Shown here piece after piece: positions 17,916-28,258 of a DNA stretch of 64,000 nt. The stretch covers positions 3,160,001-3,224,000 of the forward strand of contig NZ_JACCBG010000001.1 of the NCBI RefSeq assembly GCF_013409645.1. The letters run 5' to 3'. A program made the translations under genes and the position numbers. The stretch is from Nocardioides panaciterrulae. Its GTDB lineage: Bacteria; Actinomycetota; Actinomycetes; Propionibacteriales; Nocardioidaceae. Numbering within the stretch: the first letter of the stretch is position 1; each line of letters opens with the position of its first letter. The notes beneath the pieces are model-generated. The model made no database searches. It was given only the letters and a program-made list of their open reading frames with translations, and was not told the origin of the DNA.

Positions 17916-18899
17916 ATGCTTGCCAAGACACTGAGCGCCCTGCTCACCGTGCTCCTGGGAGTCGGTGCCGCACTGCTCGTCTACTGGGTGCTCAACAAGA
18001 TCGCCGAGCTGCTCCCGGCCAAGTGGGAGAGCCGGGTCAAGCCGTACTTCTACATCCTGCCGGCCTATCTCGCGATCGCCGTCTACCTGATCTACCCGAC
18101 GATCCTGACGGTCATCAACAGCTTCAAGGACCGGTTCTCGCGGGAGTGGGTCGGCACCCAGAACTACTCCGACCTGTTCGCCTCCGCCGCCTTCCGGCAG
18201 ACGCTGCTCAACACGCTGCTGTGGATCGTCATCGTCCCCGCGGTGACGGTGGCCCTCGGCCTGCTGGTCGCGGTGCTGGCCGACCGGCTCAGCCCCCGCA
18301 GCGAGAAGCTCACCAAGACGATCATCTTCCTGCCGATGGCGATCTCGATGATCGGCGCGGCGACGATCTGGCGGTTCGTCTACGACGCCCAGCCCAAGGG
18401 CACCGGGCAGATCGGCCTGATGAACGCCTTCATCGGGATGTTCGGGTTCGACCCGGTCGCCTGGCTGCAGACCAGCACGCTGCACCTGAACAGCCTGCTG
18501 CTGATGGTGGTGCTGCTGTGGGCCCAGGTCGGCTTCTCGATGGTGCTGCTCTCCGCGGCCGTCAAGGGGGTCCCGGTGGACACGATCGAGGCCGCCCGCA
18601 TCGACGGCGCGGGTGAGCGGCAGATCTTCTTCCGGGTGGTGGTGCCCCAGATCAAGGGCACGATCATCACGGTCTTCATCACCGTGACCATCACCGTGAT
18701 GAAGATCTTCGACATCGTCTACGTGATGACCAACGGTGGCTTCAACACCAACGTGCTCGGCAACGAGTTCTGGAACCAGCTCAACACGAACTTCAACTAC
18801 GGCTCGGCGTCGGCGATCGTGGTCGTCCTGATGGTCGCGGTGATCCCGATCATGATCTACCAGGTGCGCCACTTCAAGGCGGAGGAGGCAGCGGCATGA
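17916..18899 (+). CDS. Alpha-glycoside ABC transporter permease (AglF-like)
   Basis: A 327-residue permease with an unusual extra N-terminal span (residues 5-28, TLSALLTVLLGVGAALLVYW) before the six standard ones. It includes KPYFYILPAYLAIAVYLIYP, PMAISMIGAATIWRFVYD and the coupling loop EAARIDGAGERQIFFRVVVP. This arrangement and the long N-terminus match AglF-type proteins. ATG at 17916 follows GGGAGGA. The 134-bp gap from the binding-protein gene has no clear gene or terminator. The stop overlaps the next permease by 4 bp. Confidence 0.82.
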   Translation: MLAKTLSALLTVLLGVGAALLVYWVLNKIAELLPAKWESRVKPYFYILPAYLAIAVYLIYPTILTVINSFKDRFSREWVGTQNYSDLFASAAFRQTLLNTLLWIVIVPAVTVALGLLVAVLADRLSPRSEKLTKTIIFLPMAISMIGAATIWRFVYDAQPKGTGQIGLMNAFIGMFGFDPVAWLQTSTLHLNSLLLMVVLLWAQVGFSMVLLSAAVKGVPVDTIEAARIDGAGERQIFFRVVVPQIKGTIITVFITVTITVMKIFDIVYVMTNGGFNTNVLGNEFWNQLNTNFNYGSASAIVVVLMVAVIPIMIYQVRHFKAEEAAA

Positions 18900-19840
18900 C
18901 CAGCAGCACCACGGCCCACGAGGTCGCTGCGACCCCCACCGCCGGGGAGCGCACCGCCCGGCCCAAGCGGGCGGCGACCCACTTCGACGCGAACCCCGCC
19001 AAGGCGGGATGGCTGACCAAGACGGTGCTGATCGTGCTCTGCGTGGCCTGGATGGTCCCGCTCTTCGGCACCTTCGTGACGTCCTTCCGCACCCGCGACG
19101 CCGCCAACAGCACCGGCTGGTGGACGATCTTCACCCACCCCTCGACCATCTCGAACCTGACGCTGGACAACTACGACAAGGCGATCTTCGGCGAGAACGT
19201 CGACATGGGCCGGGCGTTCGTGAACAGCCTCGCGATCACGCTGCCGGCGACGTTCATCCCGCTGCTGATCGCCTGCTTCGCGGCGTACGCGTTCACGTTC
19301 ATGGACTTCCCGGGCCGGGACTTCCTGTTCCTGCTGATCGTGAGCCTGCTCGTCGTGCCGAACTACGTGGCGTTCGTGCCGATGCTCAAGCTCTACCGCG
19401 ACCTCGGCATGGGCGGCACCTTCCCGTCGGTGTGGCTGGCCCACATCGGGTTCGGCATGTCGTTGGCGATCTACATCCTGCGCAACTACATGGCCACGCT
19501 GCCCAAGACCGTCATCGAGTCGGCCAAGATCGACGGCGCCAGCCACTTCCAGACGTTCTGGAGGCTGGTGCTGCCGATGTCGATCCCGGCCGTCGCCGCG
19601 TTCGCGATCTTCCAGTTCCTGTGGGTGTGGAACGACCTGCTGGTCGCGCTGGTCTTCATCGGCCCCGGTGAGAACGAGCCGGTGACCGTCGGCCTGACCC
19701 ACCTCAAGCAGCAGCTCGGCCAGGGCTGGGAGCTCACCACCGCCGGTGGCTTCTTCACCATGATCGTCCCGATCCTGGTGTTCCTGGCGCTGCAGCGGTT
19801 CTTCGTCCGCGGCCTCACCGCGGGCGCCGTGAAGGGCTGA
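18896..19840 (+). CDS. Alpha-glycoside ABC transporter permease (AglG-like)
   Basis: A 314-residue MalG-type permease. A 40-residue polar Thr/Ala-rich N-terminus precedes six spans; the coupling loop is ESAKIDGASHFQTFWRLVLP and the C-terminus RGLTAGAVKG is typical. ATG at 18896 overlaps the preceding stop (ATGA). With the upstream permease it should form the channel, energised by the MsiK-type ATPase. A perfect hairpin 50 bp after its stop may end or attenuate the transcript before the GH36 gene. Confidence 0.84.
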   Translation: MTSSTTAHEVAATPTAGERTARPKRAATHFDANPAKAGWLTKTVLIVLCVAWMVPLFGTFVTSFRTRDAANSTGWWTIFTHPSTISNLTLDNYDKAIFGENVDMGRAFVNSLAITLPATFIPLLIACFAAYAFTFMDFPGRDFLFLLIVSLLVVPNYVAFVPMLKLYRDLGMGGTFPSVWLAHIGFGMSLAIYILRNYMATLPKTVIESAKIDGASHFQTFWRLVLPMSIPAVAAFAIFQFLWVWNDLLVALVFIGPGENEPVTVGLTHLKQQLGQGWELTTAGGFFTMIVPILVFLALQRFFVRGLTAGAVKG

Positions 19841-19889
19841 GCCCGACCGCTCGTTCCGCCCGAGCGCCCCCGAGTGCCCGCCAGTAGCC

Positions 19890-19924
19890 CGAGTGCCCGG
19901 ACAGGCTTCCTGTCCGGGCACTCG
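19890..19924 (+). terminator. Perfect 16-bp hairpin between permease and alpha-galactosidase genes
   Basis: CGAGTGCCCGGACAGG (19890-19905) and its exact reverse complement (19909-19924) are separated by CTT. No U-tract follows, as is common for actinobacterial terminators. GAGTGCCCG repeats also occur twice just upstream (19871, 19890). It could terminate the importer transcript or lower expression of the downstream enzyme. Confidence 0.75.
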
Positions 19925-19976
19925 TACGCCGGGCCGCGCGTCCGGCCCTCCCGCCACCTTCCCTGGAGACCTCCGC

Positions 19977-22103
19977 ATGCTCTTCCCCCTCGGGACCGCC
20001 CCGGGCCCGCACCCTCGCCTCGCGCTCGAGCTCGACACCGCCGGCGACGGGCTCCCGGTCGTGCTCTGGACCGGGCTCGTGCCCGGCGCGGCGAGCACCA
20101 CCGGCCTGCCCCGGGTGCCCTACGGCCCCGGGATGCCGCTGCTCGGCGAGCACGCGCACGGGCTGTTCACGCGCCCACACCTGCGCGGCCACCGGCTCGG
20201 CGAGGACGGCTCGACCGGGCGCGGCTGGTCGACCCGCTTCGTGCTCGAGGACGTGGCCGAGGTCGGTGACCACGGCACCGCGCTGCGGATCGCGGCCCAC
20301 GACCGGCAGGCCGGGCTGGGGCTGGTCACCGAGCTGGAGAGCGTCCCGGGCGGCGCGCTGCGGGTCCGGCACACCCTGACCAACACGGGGGCCGGCCGCT
20401 ACCTGCTCGAGGGCCTCGAGGTGGTGCTGCCGGTCGACGACCGGTGCGTCGAGAGCCTGGACTTCACCGGCCGGCACGAGCGCGAGCGGACCCCGCAGCG
20501 GCGTACCGTCACCGACGGGCTGTGGCTGCGCGAGAGCCGCGCCGGCCGACCCGGCCTGGACGCCGCGACGATGCTGGTGCTCGGCACGCCCGGCTTCTCC
20601 CCCACAGCGGGGGCGGTGGTCGCCGCCCACGTCGCGTGGAGCGGCAACTCGGTGCTCCGGGTCGAGCGGGACGCCGCCACCGCCACCACCCTGGGCGGCG
20701 GCGAGCTGCTGCAGCCCGGCGAGGTGGCGCTGGCGACCGGCGAGGCGTACACGACCCCGTGGGTGTGCTTCGCGGCGGCCGACGACGGGCTCGACGGGCT
20801 CGCCGCCGTCTGGCACGCCTGGCAGCGTGCGCTGCCGGCCCACCCGGAGCACCAGCCCGTGGTGCTCAACGTGTGGGAGGCGGTCTACTTCGACCACGAC
20901 CTCGAGCGGCTGCACGGCATCGCCGAGCGGGCGGCGCGGGTGGGCGTGGAGCGGTTCGTGCTCGACGACGGCTGGTTCCGCGGGCGGCGCGACGACACCG
21001 CCGGGCTCGGCGACTGGTGGGTCGACGAGGAGGTCTGGCCGGACGGCCTGGACCCGCTGATCGACCGGGTGCGCGGGCTCGGCATGGAGTTCGGCCTGTG
21101 GTTCGAGCCGGAGATGGTCAACCCCGACTCCGACCTCTACCGCGCGCACCCCGACTGGGTGCTCGCCACCGGCGACCGGGTGCCGCTGCTGCACCGGCAC
21201 CAGCTGGTGCTCGACCTGACCCGGCCGGAGGTCTTCGACCACCTGCTGGAGCGGGTGGACGCCGTGCTGTCCGCCCATCCGATCGGCTACGTGAAGTGGG
21301 ACCACAACCGCGACCTCCTGGAGGCCGGCAGCGGCCCGCGCGGCGGGGCCCCGGCGGTGCACGAGCAGACGACCGCGTTCTACCGGCTGCTCGACGAGCT
21401 GCGGGCCCGGCACCCCCGGGTCGCCTGGGAGTCCTGCGCGTCCGGCGGCGGACGGATCGACCTCGGCGTGCTCGAGCGGGTGCAGCGGGTGTGGACCTCG
21501 GACATGACCGACGCGCTGGCCCGCCAGCAGATCCAGCGGTGGACCACCCAGCTGCTGGCGCCGGAGTACGTCGGCGCGCACGTCTCCTCCCCCACCTCGC
21601 ACACGACCGGGCGCACGCTCCCGCTGGACTTCCGGGCCGCGACCGCGCTCTTCGGCGCCTTCGGCATCGAGTGGGACCTGACCCGGGCCGGCGAGGACGA
21701 CCTCGACCGGCTCGCCGACTGGGTGGCCCGGTTCAAGCGGCTGCGCCCGCTGCTGCACTCGGGCCGGGTGGTGCGCCCGGAGTCCGCCGACCCGGCGGTG
21801 CTGCTGCACGGCGTGGTCGCCGCGGACCGGTCGGAGGCGCTGATGGCGCACGTGCAGCTCGAGGAGTCCGCGCACAACCGCGGAGTGGCGGTGCGGGTCC
21901 CGGGGCTGGACCCGGACGCGACGTACCACCTGGCGTGGGAGGGCCCGGTCGAGCTGACCCACGTGAGCATGTCCGCGCCGCTGCCGCCCGACGGGCCCAC
22001 CGACGGGGTCGCGGTCGCCGGCCGGGTGCTGGCCGACCGGGGGTTCTGGCTGCCGCGGCGGCGGCCCGAGACCGTGACGCTGGTGCGGCTGACGCGCGCG
22101 TGA
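19977..22103 (+). CDS. Alpha-galactosidase, glycoside hydrolase family 36
   Basis: A 708-residue retaining glycosidase without signal peptide, so it acts on sugars imported into the cytoplasm. Catalytic-domain marks are NVWEAVYFDHD, FVLDDGWF, WFEPEMVNPDSDLYR, the nucleophile Asp in YVKWDHNRD (about residue 441), WESCASGGGRID and the acid/base region VWTSDMTD. N-terminal beta-supersandwich and C-terminal beta domains flank the barrel. Length is normal for GH36. I chose ATG 19977, since the in-frame extension upstream would be encoded by the terminator hairpin. It should release galactose from melibiose or raffinose-type sugars taken up by the adjacent importer. Confidence 0.9.
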   Translation: MLFPLGTAPGPHPRLALELDTAGDGLPVVLWTGLVPGAASTTGLPRVPYGPGMPLLGEHAHGLFTRPHLRGHRLGEDGSTGRGWSTRFVLEDVAEVGDHGTALRIAAHDRQAGLGLVTELESVPGGALRVRHTLTNTGAGRYLLEGLEVVLPVDDRCVESLDFTGRHERERTPQRRTVTDGLWLRESRAGRPGLDAATMLVLGTPGFSPTAGAVVAAHVAWSGNSVLRVERDAATATTLGGGELLQPGEVALATGEAYTTPWVCFAAADDGLDGLAAVWHAWQRALPAHPEHQPVVLNVWEAVYFDHDLERLHGIAERAARVGVERFVLDDGWFRGRRDDTAGLGDWWVDEEVWPDGLDPLIDRVRGLGMEFGLWFEPEMVNPDSDLYRAHPDWVLATGDRVPLLHRHQLVLDLTRPEVFDHLLERVDAVLSAHPIGYVKWDHNRDLLEAGSGPRGGAPAVHEQTTAFYRLLDELRARHPRVAWESCASGGGRIDLGVLERVQRVWTSDMTDALARQQIQRWTTQLLAPEYVGAHVSSPTSHTTGRTLPLDFRAATALFGAFGIEWDLTRAGEDDLDRLADWVARFKRLRPLLHSGRVVRPESADPAVLLHGVVAADRSEALMAHVQLEESAHNRGVAVRVPGLDPDATYHLAWEGPVELTHVSMSAPLPPDGPTDGVAVAGRVLADRGFWLPRRRPETVTLVRLTRA

Positions 22104-22242
22104 TCTCCCGCCGCCGGCGGTGGTTCAGCCACCCTTTCCCGGACGCGACCGGTGGACAGCTCACCGCCACCGGGGCGGCCGGGGCGACCGCGAGACGGCC
22201 TCCCGAGCCGGGCGCGGTCGGGGCGGACTATCCTGACGGCTC

Positions 22243-23940
<1,698 letters not shown>

Positions 23941-23958
23941 CGGCCGCACCACCGCCCC

Positions 23959-24017
23959 CGACGTACGACGTCGCCCCGCCCCCGCGGGGACGGGGCGACG
24001 TCCTAGGTCGTACGTCG
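23959..24017. terminator. Bidirectional terminator between fumA and the osmoprotectant operon
   Basis: Two nested stems are visible: GACGTCGCCCCG (23967-23978) pairs with 23991-24002, and CGACGTACGAC (23959-23969) pairs with 24007-24017. It lies in the 86-bp gap between the convergent stops of fumA and the OpuC-type binding protein. Confidence 0.85.
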
Positions 24018-24026
24018 CGAGCCGGA

Positions 24027-25040
24027 TCAGGCCTCGGTCGCGAACCCGGCCTCGACGAGGTAGTCGTGCGCCACCTGGGACTCGCTGATGCCCTGGGCCG
24101 ACTTCTCGGTGTTCAGCTTCTGCATCACCTCGGTGGTGAGCGCGTCGGCCAGCGGCTGGAGCGCCTTCATGACCTCCGGGTGCTTGTCGTTGAAGTCCAC
24201 CCGGGTGATCGGCACGCCGTTGTAGAGCGGGAAGAACTGCTTGTCGTCCTCGAGCACGCTCAGGTGGTTGGCCTTGATCCGCCCGTCGGTGGTGAAGATC
24301 TCGCCGAAGTCGCAGGTGCCCTTGCCGGTCTGCGTGTAGATCACGCCGGTGCCGAGGCTCTTGACGTCGCCGGACGAGATCCCGTAGGCCTTCTTGAACC
24401 CGGGGTAGCCGTCCGGACGGCTGGCGAACTCCGACTCCACGCATACTGTCGCGTCGGGGTGCTGCTTGAGGTAGGCCGCCATGTCCGAGTCGGTGGTGAG
24501 GTGGTTCTTCTGGCCGAAGGCCTCGGGTACCGCGAAGGCGTAGGTGTTGTTGAAGGGCGCGAGCGGGCCCCAGTACACGCCGTTCTTCTTCGCGTCCTCC
24601 GCCTTGACCTTGTCGTACTGCTCCTGCGGGTCGAAGATCGGCGTGTCGTGGCCGAGGTAGTTGATCCAGCCGGTGCCGGTGTACTCCCACATGACGTCGT
24701 TGTCGCCGCGGATCACCTTGTCGCGGGCCTGGGTGCTGCCCTGCGTGTTCAGGTCGGCGGTCGCGTCGGCACCCGCCAGGCAGAGGTACTGCGTGGTGAG
24801 CGCACCGAGGACGAGCTGCTCGTCGAAGTCCTTGGAGCCGACCGTCACCGGGGTCCCGTCGATCTTCGTGGTGATCTTGTCGGTGGCCTTCAGTCCGCCG
24901 CAGTCGCTGCCGAGGTCCGAGCCGGCGCTGGAGGCGTCCTTGGAGAGCCCGCACGCCCCGAGCGAGAGGGCGAGCACCGAGGCCCCGAGGGCGGCGGCGC
25001 CTCGACGCAGCGGTCGGTGGGCGGGGTGTGGGTGGGTCAT
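24027..25040 (-). CDS. Osmoprotectant ABC transporter substrate-binding lipoprotein (OpuCC/OsmF-like)
   Basis: A 337-residue lipoprotein of the glycine betaine/choline-binding (OpuAC) family. Lipobox LGACGL places Cys near residue 30. The domain opens VTVGSKDFDEQLVLGALTTQYL, the usual OpuCC/OsmF start, and contains STQARDKVIRGDNDVMWEYTGTGW, of which the aromatic residues belong to the betaine cage. Two pairs of Cys (CGG, YLCLAG and VCVESE, TCDFGE) are present and may form disulfides. It is the last gene of a four-gene operon, 69 bp after the permease. Confidence 0.88.
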   Translation of the reverse strand: MTHPHPAHRPLRRGAAALGASVLALSLGACGLSKDASSAGSDLGSDCGGLKATDKITTKIDGTPVTVGSKDFDEQLVLGALTTQYLCLAGADATADLNTQGSTQARDKVIRGDNDVMWEYTGTGWINYLGHDTPIFDPQEQYDKVKAEDAKKNGVYWGPLAPFNNTYAFAVPEAFGQKNHLTTDSDMAAYLKQHPDATVCVESEFASRPDGYPGFKKAYGISSGDVKSLGTGVIYTQTGKGTCDFGEIFTTDGRIKANHLSVLEDDKQFFPLYNGVPITRVDFNDKHPEVMKALQPLADALTTEVMQKLNTEKSAQGISESQVAHDYLVEAGFATEA

Positions 25041-25109
25041 GCGGTGTCCCTTCGTGGATACCAGTTCGGCGTGATTCGGACGGTTCGGTGTAGGGGCGAC
25101 GGCACCAGG

Positions 25110-25985
25110 TCAGCGGATGCCGCGCGGGGTGGCCAGCCGCTGCAGGATGCCGGCCAGCCAGTCCAGGACGAGCGCCAGGCAGGCGATGATCACGGCGATG
25201 GTGAGGGTGGCCACCGGCCGGTCGGTCTTGATCGCGCCGAACAGGCTCAGGCCCAGGCCCCCGGCGTCGAGGAACGAGCCGAGCGGGACCGTCGCCACGG
25301 CCAGGATCAGGGCGGTCCGTGCTCCCGCCCCGATGATCGGCACCGCCAGCGGCAGCTCCACCTTGAGCAGGACGGCCGCCGGGGACATGCCCATCCCCTT
25401 GGCTGCGTCGAGAACGCCACGGTCCACGCCCTGCAGCCCCGCGATGGTGTTGCGCAGCACCGAGAGGATCGCGTAGCCGGTCAGGACGAGCACCACCGCC
25501 CAGAAGCCGATCTTCCAGGTGCCGATCAGCGCGATCAGCCCCAGGCTGGGCGCGGCCTGGCCGATGTTGGCCAGCGCCAGCACCACCGGCGCGCTGGCGC
25601 TGGTCCGCTCGCGCGTCACCAGCACCCCGAGCGGCACCGCGATGGCGACGACGAGCACGGCAATGGTGACCGAGATGTAGATGTGCCCCCACGTCTGGTC
25701 GAGCAGCGCCGAGGGCCGGAGGAGGTTGGTCTCGATCCGGTCGAGGTCCTGGCCCCGGACGTAGGAGTAGAGGACGACCAGCGTCACCGCCACGCCGACC
25801 GGCAGCAGCAGGTCCCGCAGGGAGAGCACCGGCGGCCCGGGCGCGGCCGGCCGGCGGCGGCGGGCGGTGTCGGCTCCCCGCCCGGTGCCACCGGGGCTCC
25901 CGGGGGGCGGAGTGCCGACCTCGCCGCCGGGCGGCGCGGTGTCCCGCTCCCTGGCGGCCCCGGAGCTCTCGACGGAGGTGCTCAT
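25110..25985 (-). CDS. Osmoprotectant ABC transporter permease (OpuCD-like)
   Basis: A 291-residue permease. The first 65 residues are polar (Gly/Pro/Arg-rich), then six spans follow. The coupling region reads GLQGVDRGVLDAAKGMGMSP, and SFLDAGGLGLSLFGAIKTDRP is typical of OpuC permeases. ATG at 25985 overlaps the ATPase stop by 4 bp. It is one of two permeases in this operon, as in B. subtilis OpuC where OpuCB and OpuCD form a heterodimer. Confidence 0.86.
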   Translation of the reverse strand: MSTSVESSGAARERDTAPPGGEVGTPPPGSPGGTGRGADTARRRRPAAPGPPVLSLRDLLLPVGVAVTLVVLYSYVRGQDLDRIETNLLRPSALLDQTWGHIYISVTIAVLVVAIAVPLGVLVTRERTSASAPVVLALANIGQAAPSLGLIALIGTWKIGFWAVVLVLTGYAILSVLRNTIAGLQGVDRGVLDAAKGMGMSPAAVLLKVELPLAVPIIGAGARTALILAVATVPLGSFLDAGGLGLSLFGAIKTDRPVATLTIAVIIACLALVLDWLAGILQRLATPRGIR

Positions 25986-27028
25986 GCCCGGCCCTCCCGC
26001 GGTTCCTCCTCGTGGTCGTCCGCCTCGGCGGTGACCCGGTCGAGGATCGAGGAGACCGAGATCGTCCCGACCGCCTCACCGTCCTCGGCGACGGCCACCT
26101 CGTCCAGTCCCCTGCCCACCATCAGGTCCAGGGCCTGGTGCAGGCTGTCGTGCGGGTCCACGGTCACGTCGGGCGGCGTGCCGGTCCCGTGCTCGTACGG
26201 CAGCGTCGCGACCTCCTCGAACTGCAGCCGCTTGAGCGCCGCGCCCTCGCCGATGAAGCCGGCGACGAAGTCGTCGGCCGGCGCGGCCAGGATGTTCTCG
26301 GGCGTGTCGTACTGGGCGATGCGTGAGCCCTCGCGGAGCACGGCGATCCGGTCGCCGAGCTTGAGCGCCTCGTCGAAGTCGTGGGTGACGAAGACGATGG
26401 TCTTCCTCAGCGTCTTCTGCAGGTTCAAGAACTCATCCTGCAGGTGGCCGCGGGTGATCGGGTCCACCGCGCCGAACGGCTCGTCCATCAGCATGAGAGG
26501 CGGGTCGGCCGCGAGGGCGCGGGCGACACCGACGCGCTGCTGCTGGCCGCCGGAGAGCTGGCGCGGGTACCGGTTGCGGTAGACCTCCGGGTCCAGCCCG
26601 ACGGTGGAGAGCATCTCGTCCACCCGCCGGGCGATCCGGGACTTGTCCCACTTCAGCAGCTTGGGGACCAGCGCGACGTTGCTGGCGATGGTCAGGTGCG
26701 GGATCAGCCCGACCTGTTGGATGACGTAGCCGATCTGGCGCCGCAGCGTGGTGTCGTTGAGCGACGCGACGTCCTTGCCGTCGATCTCGACGGCACCGGA
26801 GGTCGGCGTGATCATCCGGTTGATCATCCGCATGGTCGTGGTCTTGCCGCAGCCGGAGGGACCCACCAGCACGACGATCTCACCGGCCGGGATCTCGAGG
26901 TCGATGGCGTCCACGGCCGGGGTCCGGGTGCCCGAGTAGCGCTTGGTCAGCTTCTTCAGCGAGATGGGGACGCCGAAGGTGCCGGACTCACGCGGCTCGG
27001 CGGTGGCGGTCGATGACAGGTCAGACAC
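25982..27028 (-). CDS. Osmoprotectant ABC transporter ATPase (OpuCA-like)
   Basis: A 348-residue ATPase with GPSGCGKTTTMRMINRM, LSGGQQQRVGVARAL, LMLMDEPFGAVDP and VTHDFDEAL. RMINRMITPTSG is typical of ProV/OpuCA. After about residue 270 one CBS-like segment is recognisable (DSLHQALDLMVGRGLDEVAVAEDGE); only part of a CBS pair is present. CBS domains in this family sense ionic strength or c-di-AMP. The ATG at 27028 overlaps the preceding permease by 8 bp. Confidence 0.88.
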   Translation of the reverse strand: MSDLSSTATAEPRESGTFGVPISLKKLTKRYSGTRTPAVDAIDLEIPAGEIVVLVGPSGCGKTTTMRMINRMITPTSGAVEIDGKDVASLNDTTLRRQIGYVIQQVGLIPHLTIASNVALVPKLLKWDKSRIARRVDEMLSTVGLDPEVYRNRYPRQLSGGQQQRVGVARALAADPPLMLMDEPFGAVDPITRGHLQDEFLNLQKTLRKTIVFVTHDFDEALKLGDRIAVLREGSRIAQYDTPENILAAPADDFVAGFIGEGAALKRLQFEEVATLPYEHGTGTPPDVTVDPHDSLHQALDLMVGRGLDEVAVAEDGEAVGTISVSSILDRVTAEADDHEEEPREGRA

Positions 27029-27677
27029 GGATGCCTCTCGGGGTCGTGAAGCGCCGGACGAGGACGAAGAAGGCGTCGAACACCAGGGCGACCAGGGCGA
27101 CGAAGATCGTGCAGGCCAGCGCCTGGTTGACGTCGTTGACCGAGCCGAGGTTGTTCAGCGCGTTGAAGGCGAGCCGGCCCAGGCCGTAGTCGCCGATGAA
27201 CGCGCCGATCGCGACGATGCCGACGGTCAGCTGCGCCGAGACCCGCATGCCCGCCAGGATCACCGGCCACGCGATAGGGAAGCGGATCTGCCAGAGCATC
27301 CGGAACCAGCCGACGCCCATGCCCCTGGCCGCGTCGATCACGCTGGGGTCGGCCGATTGCAGCCCCACGATGGCGTTGCGGGTCACCGGGAGCAACCCGT
27401 ACATGGACACCACGGGGATGAAGGTGAGCAGCGGGTCGCCGGTCAGCGAGTAGACGAAGCCGAAGAGGGCGACCGACGGGATGGTGAACGCGATCGCGAC
27501 CGTGCCGATGGACAGGTTGGCCACCCAGGCGAAGCGGTAGGTCGCGAGGGCGACGAGCAGGCCGACCACGGTCGCGATGGCCACGCAGTAGATGGACAAG
27601 AAGAAGTGCTGCTGGACGCGCAGGATGATCTCCTGCGAGTTCTGCGACAGCCATTCCGAGAACGGTGGGCCGGTCAC
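27021..27677 (-). CDS. Osmoprotectant ABC transporter permease (OpuCB-like)
   Basis: A 218-residue permease with five to six spans and coupling loop GLQSADPSVIDAARGMGVGW. GAFIGDYGLGRLAFNALNN is the conserved end-of-domain motif. I chose the GTG at 27677, which has GAGGGG seven bases upstream; the open frame extends 26 codons further but that part is polar and unlike the family. It is the first gene of the operon, so the promoter should lie between 27678 and about 27900. Confidence 0.86.
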   Translation of the reverse strand: MTGPPFSEWLSQNSQEIILRVQQHFFLSIYCVAIATVVGLLVALATYRFAWVANLSIGTVAIAFTIPSVALFGFVYSLTGDPLLTFIPVVSMYGLLPVTRNAIVGLQSADPSVIDAARGMGVGWFRMLWQIRFPIAWPVILAGMRVSAQLTVGIVAIGAFIGDYGLGRLAFNALNNLGSVNDVNQALACTIFVALVALVFDAFFVLVRRFTTPRGIRV

Positions 27678-27931
27678 GGTGCACCCCTCAACTGGTCGGG
27701 TCAGGTCGGTGGAACGACGCCGCTGCGACGGGGTGGGCAGGCGTACCGGGCCCACCCGGATCGCGAGACGGCCCGGTCACCGTACCGGAACTTCGGGACC
27801 TCGCGTCGGGGCCCCGGAGCCGCCAATCGGTGCCTGACCTGCGAAAACAGTGGCCATGACACGGTTCGGTAACGGTCTGGACCGGAGGGGATCGGGCTCC
27901 CGCGCAGCTCAGGGGGTCAGCTGCAGACTGC

Positions 27932-28168
27932 TCACTTCTCGTTGCCGGGGGTCGCCTCGCCCTCGACGTCGCGGACGTTGTCGGCGGGGATGGCGTTGGG
28001 GCCCGACTCGCCCTCCTGCGGGTGGCCGCTCTCGCTGTCGGGGTAGCCGGCGACGGCCTGGTCGTCGGAGATCGGGGTGTCCGCCTCGGCGGGGTCCAGC
28101 GAGGCGACCTCGGAGACCTGTCCCTCCTGGTCGTCGGGCCGGTCCTGGTGGTGATTCGACTCGCTCAT
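27932..28168 (-). CDS. Small acidic hypothetical protein
   Basis: A 78-residue hydrophilic protein rich in Glu, Asp, Pro, Ser and Gly (opens SESNHHQDRPDDQEGQ). No domain, signal peptide or span is seen and it is probably unstructured. ATG at 28168 and a plain stop give a complete frame; third-position GC is high, as in its neighbours, which supports coding. It is divergent from the spermidine-synthase-like gene. No function can be assigned. Confidence 0.6.
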   Translation of the reverse strand: MSESNHHQDRPDDQEGQVSEVASLDPAEADTPISDDQAVAGYPDSESGHPQEGESGPNAIPADNVRDVEGEATPGNEK

Positions 28169-28258
28169 ACCCCCGTCCTACCCCCCGAGAGCTCCTACGA
28201 ACCGCGGTCCCCCGACCACGATTCGCAGGACGACACGAGGGGCCGGGAGGATGGGAGC

